NCBI GenBank assembly: GCA_942159475.1
Contig: OW804094.1
Span: 60,756,966-60,820,965, forward strand
Length of the DNA: 64,000 bases
Source: Sthenelais limicola
Taxonomy: Eukaryota > Annelida > Polychaeta > Phyllodocida > Sigalionidae
Reading direction: 5' to 3'
Both the position numbers and the translations under genes were made by a program. Below, piece after piece: positions 56,095-64,000 of this stretch (the first letter of the stretch is position 1; each line of letters starts with the position of its first letter). The notes beneath the pieces were generated by a model that saw nothing but the letters and a program-made list of their open reading frames with translations, did not search any database and was not told where the DNA came from.

Positions 56095-56247
56095 ATGAAC
56101 ATGGCATTTTCAAACTGGGAACTACAACTAATTACTCGAGGATTTAATGATAGGTTATCATTGGTGATATGGGCCTTGGAGAATGATGTTCTTTCTCATC
56201 GCATTGTACAAGAAAGACTTACGAATTTAGAATCTGCATTACAAAGG
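56095..56247 (+). CDS. PolB: Polinton polymerase exon 1
   Basis: ATG to AGG|GTAAGT, 51 codons: a mostly helical segment with NWELQLITRG and IWALENDVL. It ends in phase 0 at a strong donor. A second ATG two codons later (56101) is an alternative start. Confidence 0.7.
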
Positions 56248-59200
56248 GTAAGTTTGTATATTATTTTACCGCTAATATTGATAATTATTTTAAAATTACA
56301 GTAGACCATCATATTATACTAAATATAAGTGAGCCAGTGAGTGAGTGAGTGAGTGAGTGAGTGAGTGAGTGAGCGAGCGAGCGAATGGATAAGTACATGA
56401 GTAAATGCTGTCAGTTTTATCTAAACAAGCATTATTTTATTTACTTATAATAGGCAGAGACGAGAGGGCAAGCGTGGCAGCCGTCACCTAATTGCTTTAA
56501 CACCATACGCTCGCGAGACTTAAACCAACAAGATAATTCACAACTTGGTATCTTCGGCGCTCATCACAAGCGTGCTATACGCCAGAACCCTAGTACCGCA
56601 ACACTCGATACTCCCTTGAATGATAGCACAGCTGGAGTGATAAATAAGACTGATAAGAGAGCACAACCACGTCCTTCATGTTCAGCCTCTAATGATAGTG
56701 ACAGTGTTTCTAATAAAAGCAAAATACGAGTATACAGCTGTCCGTTTTGCAATGCAGAGTTTAGAATTAGGAACGATTGTCGAAATCACCAGAGTAAATG
56801 TTCAAAGAGAAAAGGAAAAGAAGAGAATTCAGTAAATGGTAATAATACATGCGATAACTGCAAGAGAACATTTTCATCGAGCGTGGCTCTGAGACTACAC
56901 AGAAGACATTGTCACTCAGAGAAATGTTTTTATAAGTGTCAGAAGTGCAATCGACTGTTTAACTCTTCTCAAAGCTTGAACAATCACACAAGAACTTCTT
57001 GTGATAAACCTTGTAAATTTCAATGTAAATATTGCAGTCGTAATAACTTTACATCTAATAAAACTGCAATGATTCACGAAGGAAAATGCCCTGCTCAATT
57101 CCCCTGCAACATTTGCGGTCATAGAAGTAAAACAATAAAAGACAGAACCATACACAACCGACAGCACGCTAAAGAAAGGGCTAGATTTACGTGTAGGAAA
57201 TGTTCTAAAAAATTTGCCAACAGGAGAGATTTAATATATCATCGATCAGTTATGCATGGCGGAGCAGACAATGGTAGAGAACTACAAAACGAACCTTGGG
57301 ATAGACAACCCTGGATTGATGAAGACAATAGAATAAACGATGATTTGGATTATATTTTTAGGGCAAACAGAGGTCATATACTAGCCAATCACCAACGCGG
57401 TAATCTAGCATCAATTTACAATTTTCCAACTGATAATATTTCAGGAGGAATTGAAGAATTGATTAGACATCTAGAAAGAGCATTTGAAGAACAAACTCAT
57501 ACGTTCAAAATAAACCTAGCTTTAGGATTGGTATTACAACACAGAGAAACGGGCGAATTCAGATACTTTGTTGGTCATAATAATAATACATTTTTCAATG
57601 AACCAATTCAAGTTTCATCTAGAAGAGATCTACAGAGAGTTATTGAGAGGCTACGTGAAATGGACTGGATGAACTATTATGCAGTTAATAGGCCTAATAC
57701 GAAATGGGAATTATATTTCATAACAAATGTGTTGGTTTATGTTACCAATACATACTATCCTCTAGGGAAAGGTAATCTTCCTGAGCATATCAAAAATGAT
57801 GCATCAATTAGAGGGTTAGACACTTACAAGAGCGGCACTGCTATCAAAGATAACCTTTGTGTATTTAGATGCTTATCAATCCATCTTGAGAATGATGATA
57901 AATGCATGGAGCAGACGTCTGTTAAGTATTATCATCAATGGCGGGCGTACTTAACAGAGCGGTTGGATATATCAATTCCTAAAGATCCTAATCTATACAA
58001 AGGTTTAGATTTTACATTTCTTCCAGAGTTAGAAAGATGTTTTGGAATATCGATTAACATTTATGACAAGCAACCAGACGCATCAGTTATTGTGACATAC
58101 TTATCAACCTTTGAATATGAATCTGTAATGTATCTAAACGTGCATGAACATCACTTGTCCTACGTTATGAGATTTGAAGTATATGCTCATAAATTCCAAT
58201 GTCACATGTGTAATCGACTGTTTAAAAAGAATGATTATTGCAAGAAACATTCAAAAACATGTGGGAACATTACCTATTTGGATTACAAGAATGGATTTCA
58301 TACAAATCCAAAAACAATTTTCGAGCAGATGGAAGAATATGGCATTGTTGTTCCACTGAGTGATAGGATATTTGAATATTTTTCAGTATTCGACGCCGAA
58401 GCTATCCTTGAGAGAGTTGATGAAGGTTGCGCTGATAAATTAAAATGGAAACATGCTCACCGAGCAATATCAGTAGCAATAAGTAGCAATGTTCCTGGAT
58501 ATACAGAACCGATTTGCTTTGTCAATCCAGATCTTAAAATGCTAACTAATTCTTTTATAGATTATCTATATGAAATTCAAACGAAATCCCACGAACTATG
58601 CATGCAAAAATGGAATACTGCTCTTATTCAATTGGAAGAGTTGAAAAATAAATGGACTATTGAGAAACAGAGAGATCAACAGCAACAGGGAAATGAAGAG
58701 GGAGGAGAGGAGGAGATGAGAGAGGATGAGGAGGAGGAGGAGGAGGAGGAGGAGGAGGAGGAGGAGGAAGAGGAGCAGGAGGATGAGGAGAATGAGGAAG
58801 ATCGAAGAGAGAAAACACCAATTCAAAGTTGTTCTTCTTCTAAGATAATGTCAAGAGCTGTACATTGTCTGTATAAGAAATTTACAGACTATATTTCAGT
58901 TCTACCTGTACTAGGATTTAATTCCTCGAACTATGACATAAACTTATTTAAGTCTGAAATCTTTGAATCCCTAGATCTAGGAGATAATAAGAACTCATTT
59001 GTTGTGAAAAGAAACAATGCATATATGACAATATGTACTGAAAAACTGAAATTTTTAGATATTTGTCAATACCTTGCACCTGGAACTAGTTATGCAAAGT
59101 TTCTAGCTGCATATCATGTTGAAGAGAAGAAAGGATTTTTTCCTTATGAATACTTAGATGATCCGATGAAATTAGATGAAACAGCATTACCACCACATGA

Positions 59201-61844
59201 AGCATTCTACTCAGACCTAAAAGGGAAGAACATTTCTGAGGATGAGTACGAACAAGTGAAACAGACTTGGCACGACGAAGGGATGCTAACGATTAGAGAT
59301 TTACTTGTTCATTATAATATTTCTGATGTGGGTCCATTTGTTACAGGTGTAGTCAGAATGCAAAAGTTTTACTTTGATAGAAACATTGATATGTTTAAGA
59401 TTTCATTATCGGTTCCTGGAATATCCAGAAGGCTTTTATTTCAATCAGCTTTGAAGGATGGATCATACTTCCCAAGAATGGGTAATATTAATGAAGATTT
59501 ATATATGACATATAAGAAGAACATAGTAGGAGGGCCCTCTATTGTATTTCACAGATATCACAAAGCGAATGAAACATACATAAGAGGAGGAGAAGAAATA
59601 GTTCAAAAGATTATTGGGTATGATAGCAATGCATTGTATTTATGGTGCATAGCTCAAAAAATGCCAACAGGTTTTTTCGTGCGTAGACATGAGGAGAAAA
59701 ACTTTAAACCAGAGAGACATGGCACAAATACTATAATGTATGTTTGGTTGGAGTGGATGCAGTATACAACAGGCGTTAAGATACATCATGCATTGAACAA
59801 TTCTAATGAGATAATGATCGGTCCATATTATTTAGATGGACACTCAGTAAAATCAAATGGAGATCGCACAGGGTTTGAATTCTATGGGTGTTATCATCAC
59901 GGGCACGACTGCATGAAAGGTCAAATGGATGAAGATCGCAGGCTCAAAAGTTTTAATAGAACTGAAAAGAGGAGAGAGTACATTATGAATCAAGACATAA
60001 AACTAGTAGAAATGTGGGAGTGCGAATTCAGGATGGAAATGAAATCCAACATAGAGATCAAGAGTTTTTCGAACAGATTATTTCCTCTTTTCTATCGCAC
60101 TCATCCTAGAGAAGTATCAACTGATGAAATTATATCCGCAGTGGAAAATGATCAACTGTATGGCTGTGTTGAATTAGATTTACACGTGCCATTGAAATGG
60201 TCTCAAGGTAAAGAGAAACATCTACCACCTATGGAGTACTTTGGAGAAATGTCTCCATTATTTTGCACAACTGACATTCCTATGGATCAAATAGGAGAGC
60301 ATATGATTCAACATATGAATGAGAATAATCTATCTACTAAATCTCGAAGATTACTTGTTGGTGGAATGGCTGCTAGAAAGATTCTTATTAGTACGCCATT
60401 GTTGAAATGGTATATTGATATCGGACTTGTTGTGACGCGTATTTATCAAGTTGTTGAGTTTGTTCCTCAAACTTGTTTCGCTTCATTTGAAAAGGAAGTA
60501 ACAAATGCTCGTCGTGAAGGAGATAAAGACGAGTCACAAGCAGTCATAGCAGAATTATTCAAATTGATTGGGAACAGTGGTTTTGGGGGCCTCATTCTTT
60601 CAAAGGAAAACCACAAAAACGTTTCATATTCAAAGGATATAATGAAGGTTTCCAAAAAGATTAACGCTCCTCAGTTTAGAAAGCTAACAGAGCTAGCGTC
60701 TGATTTTTGGGAGGTTGAGTCTGCAAAGAAGAGGATCGTACTTGACCTTCCCATATATCTGGGTTTTACAATATTGCAGTACGCCAAACTTAAAATGTTG
60801 CAATTCTATTATGATTGTGTAGATGTTTATCTACAAAGAAAGTCTTTCCAATACATAACTATGGATACAGACAGTGCATATCTATGTATTTCAAAAACGA
60901 ATTTTGAATCAGCAGTTATACCCAGTAGAAAAGCTGAATATCTGGATGCAATATACAATCGATGCTGTGATACTAAAAGTGCAAAATGGTTTATCAGACA
61001 GTGCTGTGATAAACACAAGGCGTTTGATCGGAGAGTTCCTGGAGTAATGAAAGAAGAAGCCACAGGTGATCAGATAGTAGCATTAGGAAGCAAGACGTAT
61101 GTGATAAGCAATGGACGTGATACCAAACTGAGTTGTAAAGGTGTAAACAAATCCCATGTTTTAAATCCAGTAGACCTATACAAATCTGTGATAGATTCCC
61201 GATCGGTTAAAGAAGGAAGTATTAGAGGGTTCAGAGCTGTGAATAATACAATTTTCACATACACACAACAACGAGATGCGTTTTCATATTTTTATTGCAA
61301 ACGCATCGTACATCAAGATGGAATATCAACCACTCCGCTAATGATAGAGCTGTCTCCTTGGGCTTCTGTACCAGACTGGTATGGTTTCTCGGGGAAGAAC
61401 AATCCATTATCTCCTGAATATTCATGCGATTTAATATATAGAGGCTTTACATTTTCATCGGCAGAACATTTGTATGTTTTTAGAAAAGCTACATATTTAG
61501 GAGATACAGACGCATCTCAAGAACTGATTAGACCGTTCATATCTTCATGTGATATACAAAGCATTAATAAGAGAATTAAGAACAGTACAAAGTGGAACGC
61601 CGAAAGAGACAATGTAATGGAAGATATACTTATTCTAAAAACAGAAACATGTACTGACGTATCAAACGCCTTAAATGACTCAGCCAATAGACCTCTTGTA
61701 TACTCTTTGAAAAGAGAAAGATATTGGGGTGCTGGAGTATGCAGCAAGGTACTGCTACTTAGTACAGAGACTGAGCTTAAAGGGCGGAACCAGTTAGGTA
61801 GACTATGGGAAGAAATTCGGATATTACTTCAAGTTGATCCTTAG
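56095..61844 (+). CDS. PolB: Polinton DNA polymerase B with zinc fingers, OTU-like region and C-terminal NADAR-like domain (spliced)
   Basis: Exon 1 (56095-56247, ATG) and exon 2 (56454-61844) join in phase 0 into about 1847 residues. Without exon 1 there is no ATG before the zinc fingers. Order: helical N terminus; C2H2-type fingers (about 147-319); OTU-like region with Cys 520 in DNLCVFRC and His 617/618 in HEHHLSYV; another finger (about 634-655); 3'-5' exonuclease with ExoI D698-A-E, ExoII GFNSSNYD (about 871) and ExoIII YNISD (about 1005); poly-Glu insert (about 800-836); polymerase motif A D1108 in GYDSNALY, motif B KLIGNSGFG (about 1423), motif C D1522-T-D1524. After the usual PolB end comes a further ~164 residues (1684-1847) that read as NADAR: SAEH near 1721-1723, RYWGAG near 1807-1812, GRNQLGRLWEEIR near 1828. 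The polymerase would replicate the element by protein priming (known of the family). The ATPase gene starts 16 nt later. Confidence 0.9.
56248..56453 (+). other. Intron in the Polinton polymerase gene
   Basis: 206 bp, GTAAGT...TTATAATAG. It contains stops in the coding frame and a (TGAG)n microsatellite at about 56329-56384. Removing it joins two open phase-0 frames. Confidence 0.65.
61350..61841 (+). other. NADAR-like domain coding segment
   Basis: Encodes about 164 residues fused in frame after the polymerase. Family marks visible: aromatic/Gly-rich start (WYGFSGKNNPLSPEY), YRGFTFSSAEH, a middle with WNAERDNVMEDILILK, RPLVYSLKRERYWGAG, and GRNQLGRLWEEIR. Length equals a free-standing YbiA-type protein. 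Some NADAR enzymes remove ADP-ribose from guanine in DNA, others act on riboflavin intermediates (known); which, if either, applies here is open. Confidence 0.75.
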
Positions 61845-61860
61845 AAAAACAGAATACATT

Positions 61861-62547
61861 ATGGAGGTGGATATTCCTAGTTTTACATTTTATTCTCCGT
61901 GCACAATAAATGCCAGCGGTTGCACAAGTTCGGGTAAGACGTTTTTCACAAAACGACTGATTGAAAGCAGAAATACAGCTTTTCAAACACCCCCTACAGA
62001 AGTGATATACTGCTATGGCGCATGGCAAAAAATATTTGAAGACATGCCCGGTGTTACATTTCAAAATGGTTTACCTGATGATTTGGATAGCATAGGAGAT
62101 GGACATAATCATACACTGTTGATATTAGACGATTTGATGCAATTAGTTGTTGAAGATTCTAAAGTTCAACAGCTATTTACACGCGGCTCTCATCATAGAA
62201 ATATTACAGTTATCTATTTGAATCAAAACATGTTTTGTCAAGGTCGATACGCTCGCACAATCAGCTTGAATTGCCACTACTTGCTTCTGTTTAGAAATCC
62301 TAGAGACATCCATCAAATTTCAACACTAGGAAAACAGCTAGGTCTAGGAAAGTTATTAGTCGATGCTTATAAAAGTGCCACATCAGAACAATTTGGTTAT
62401 TTGCTTGTAGATCTTTCACCTCATAACAGAACTTCATATAAACTGAAGAGTAATGTTTTACCAAAGGAAAATACATTTCAAAATGGAGATAAGAGAGAAT
62501 CACAAGTATCAACCGAGCAGGAGGAAGGTGTTATTGTATACATATAA
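61861..62547 (+). CDS. FtsK/HerA-type genome-packaging ATPase
   Basis: 228 residues from the ATG at 61861, 16 nt after the polymerase stop. Walker A is at residues 17-27 (ASGCTSSGKTF), Walker B LLILDDL near 86-92, and a conserved IYLNQNMF sensor-like segment near 118-128. In Polintons and related viruses this ATPase drives DNA into the capsid. It is short, as is usual for the group. A frame extending to 61834 would start with TTG and overlap the polymerase, so the ATG is preferred. Confidence 0.9.
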   Translation: MEVDIPSFTFYSPCTINASGCTSSGKTFFTKRLIESRNTAFQTPPTEVIYCYGAWQKIFEDMPGVTFQNGLPDDLDSIGDGHNHTLLILDDLMQLVVEDSKVQQLFTRGSHHRNITVIYLNQNMFCQGRYARTISLNCHYLLLFRNPRDIHQISTLGKQLGLGKLLVDAYKSATSEQFGYLLVDLSPHNRTSYKLKSNVLPKENTFQNGDKRESQVSTEQEEGVIVYI

Positions 62548-62678
62548 GCGAGCAATACACAAAGCGCATGTGCAAGTACCGACATTGGAGTATGGATATG
62601 TGATTACGTCCCCAGTTGCAAGAGATCCACAGAGCATACAACATCGCAATGATACAATGGTTATCTGTTAAATAGAGA

Positions 62679-63194
62679 ATGTCTAAGATACTTATGAAAC
62701 ACAAAGACTACTTGAGACTTTTATTTAGCTGTCCTAGCCGATGTCAAACTGTTGCACTTTTGGATACATGCACAAATGGACAAATTGACGCACTGGGAAA
62801 TATTTTCATGAACTTGCTAAGTTTACCTTTACCTCCGAAATCTAGGATTATTGTTGTGAAAAGGAAATCTTTACTAGAGAAACTATCTCCGAGCTCTAAG
62901 CTGACCAAGAAAGCAAAAGCAGCTCTTATAAGCAAACATTATAGACTTATAATTGAGGTATTATCTGCAGTTGAAAAAGCTATTTTGAAACTATTATATC
63001 TTTGGGAAAGAGAAGAATATCAGGATAGATTATTGAGAACATCAGAAACAGAGTCATCATCATCAGAAGAAGAAGAAGAAGAAGAAGAGGGAGAAGAGGA
63101 AGAGAAAAAGAAAGGAAAAGAACAAGGAAGTAAAGCAAGAACCACTATCGACAGTAGCATTGATAATGCGCCGAATGATTTTGATTCCGTATGA
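62679..63194 (+). CDS. Small Polinton protein with basic core and acidic tail
   Basis: 171 residues. Residues 1-60 are a helical region (KDYLRLLFSCPSRCQTVALL) and about 60-110 are Lys-rich. After about 122 come Ser and Glu runs followed by Lys. The layout (short helical N terminus, then a GNI..L-type segment and many Lys) resembles small proteins encoded beside integrase in other Polintons and adintoviruses; function unknown, perhaps a core or minor virion protein. It overlaps the next gene by 29 nt. Confidence 0.6.
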   Translation: MSKILMKHKDYLRLLFSCPSRCQTVALLDTCTNGQIDALGNIFMNLLSLPLPPKSRIIVVKRKSLLEKLSPSSKLTKKAKAALISKHYRLIIEVLSAVEKAILKLLYLWEREEYQDRLLRTSETESSSSEEEEEEEEGEEEEKKKGKEQGSKARTTIDSSIDNAPNDFDSV

Positions 63195-63642
63195 GAGATA
63201 TCAAGCATTTTTAAAACAAGCAAGTATTCAGAAAAATACTGAATCATCACAACCAGATTTAGACAAGAGTAGCGCCAGCACAGATTCTATAATAAAAACA
63301 ATCCAAAAAGAAGATGGAAAATATGAAGAGGAACAACTATGTAATGATAATTCGAGAGAGATTCCGAAAAACACAAAAGACACACAGGAAGGTGAGGACG
63401 TTCTTCCTATGCTCACTAACAAGCTGTCTTCCGAGGAAAAGAAAAGACAGCTCTTAGAACTTCTACATGAAACATTGGTTGGTTATGGATCAACAAAACC
63501 AATGACAAAGAGCAGAAAGAGAAAAGGGGTTGATTCAAATCTAAAGTCTGTTCCACCTCCACCTGGAATACCTATATTAAAAAAATCGAAAGAAATTAGT
63601 AAAACAAAAACCAGTAAAAACTGGAACACTATGTGGCAATGA
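63166..63642 (+). CDS. Small Polinton protein, unknown, ILIPYERY N terminus
   Basis: 158 residues from the ATG at 63166 (an upstream TTG at 63160 is in frame). It opens MRRMILIPYERYQAF, has a hydrophilic, disordered-looking middle, a helix EEKKRQLLELLHETL near 99-113, and a basic C terminus with PPPPG and a final WNTMW. Start and end motifs like these recur in proteins of other Polintons, possibly a minor capsid precursor (inference). Its stop overlaps the integrase start in ATGA. Confidence 0.6.
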   Translation: MRRMILIPYERYQAFLKQASIQKNTESSQPDLDKSSASTDSIIKTIQKEDGKYEEEQLCNDNSREIPKNTKDTQEGEDVLPMLTNKLSSEEKKRQLLELLHETLVGYGSTKPMTKSRKRKGVDSNLKSVPPPPGIPILKKSKEISKTKTSKNWNTMWQ

Positions 63643-64000
63643 ATGAATATTTAACAAACGTATTCTACACCCCATCTGATCCTGACTCATTTGGAGGACC
63701 ATCTAAGCTCTACAAACGAGCTAAAAGAGATGGACACACATGGAGAATTAAAGATGTGCAAAATTGGTTGGACGAACAGGAGGCTTATACACTATTTAAA
63801 CCTTCCAGACTTAGACCTAAATCGACAAATGTCATAGTATCAGACAAGCATTATGAATATGACATAGACACTATGAACATGGTAAAATGGTCTAAGTATA
63901 ATGATAAATTTGCATACGTTTTGGTGATCATTGATATTTTCACAAGAGTATCATATGTGTATCCATTGTATACATTACAAGGGAAAGAAATAAGAGATGC
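63639..64000 (+). CDS. Retroviral-type integrase, N-terminal part (cut by window edge)
   Basis: 120 codons visible from the ATG at 63639, which overlaps the previous stop as ATGA. It reads LFKPSR, then EYDIDTMNMVKWSKYNDKF with the first catalytic Asp, then YVLVIIDIFTRVSYVYPL, the usual order of rve-fold Polinton integrases. The second Asp and Glu and any chromodomain lie beyond 64000. The enzyme inserts the element and makes short target duplications (known). Confidence 0.88.
   Translation, partial: MNEYLTNVFYTPSDPDSFGGPSKLYKRAKRDGHTWRIKDVQNWLDEQEAYTLFKPSRLRPKSTNVIVSDKHYEYDIDTMNMVKWSKYNDKFAYVLVIIDIFTRVSYVYPLYTLQGKEIRD

Larger units (their letters stand above)
56095..64000 (+). mobile_element. 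Polinton/Maverick, left part, runs off the window
   Basis: A family-B DNA polymerase, an FtsK/HerA-type ATPase, two small proteins and a retroviral-type integrase follow each other on one strand with tiny gaps or overlaps. This gene set defines Polintons (Mavericks), self-synthesising virus-like elements. No capsid or protease gene lies within the window; they would be expected beyond 64000. The left terminal inverted repeat was not identified, so the left border is only the start of the first coding exon; the real edge is somewhere upstream, possibly beyond the tandem array at 54870. All frames are intact. Confidence 0.92.

Noticed and set aside
56616..56618. Start of the Polinton polymerase at 56616
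   Set aside because: The codon is TTG; the frame is open further upstream and joins an ATG exon at 56095 by a phase-0 splice.
58596..58826. Leu-rich minus-strand frame
   Set aside because: Antisense reading of the poly-Glu tract of the polymerase.

Overview
This is an animal (metazoan) genomic window, almost certainly from an invertebrate. The evidence is a conserved host gene cut into 14 phase-consistent exons (FAM135 family, minus strand, 26.9-46.7 kb), long AT-rich introns, and four classes of invertebrate-style mobile DNA. No prokaryotic gene layout, CRISPR array, tRNA or rRNA was seen. The species cannot be named from the sequence; a marine invertebrate such as a lophotrochozoan is a guess.

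Layout. (1) 1-11711: the 3' ~11.7 kb of a Ty3/gypsy-type LTR retroelement with gag, pol and an envelope-like gene (errantivirus-like plan). Gag and pol share one frame and are separated by a single UAG. Env lies almost 1.9 kb further on, has no proper start codon and sits behind a splice acceptor. A 34-bp tandem array and a clear 303-bp 3' LTR follow; the 5' LTR is outside the window. (2) 11.7-18.8 kb: a 34-bp minisatellite and a decayed PIF/Harbinger element, with a frameshifted DDE transposase on + and a frameshifted MADF/BESS-like partner gene on -. (3) 18.8-26.9 kb: a dispersed-repeat copy, low-complexity DNA and AT-rich sequence with no convincing gene. (4) 26.9-46.7 kb: the 3' part of a FAM135 gene (predicted serine-hydrolase fold). 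Its introns hold a second repeat copy, a CR1/jockey-like LINE fragment, hairpins and two hammerhead-ribozyme-like motifs. (5) 46.7-56 kb: intergenic or 5'-intronic DNA with a third, rearranged repeat copy, a 466-bp TIR element flanked by TTAA, and a ~165-bp tandem array carrying telomere-like CCCTAA runs. (6) 56.1-64 kb: the left part of a Polinton/Maverick. It has a spliced protein-primed-type DNA polymerase B, an FtsK/HerA-type packaging ATPase, two small basic/acidic proteins and the start of a retroviral-type integrase, in compact overlapping arrangement; it runs off the right edge.

Most notable observation: the Polinton polymerase (about 1847 aa once the 5' exon is joined) carries C2H2 zinc fingers and an OTU-like Cys/His region before the exonuclease-polymerase core. 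At its C terminus it has a domain that reads as NADAR, the family of YbiA and of enzymes acting on ADP-ribose linked to guanine in DNA. A replicative polymerase fused to a putative ADP-ribose remover suggests that this virus-like element counters ADP-ribosylation of its own DNA. That is inference from motifs and needs a profile search and a structure model.
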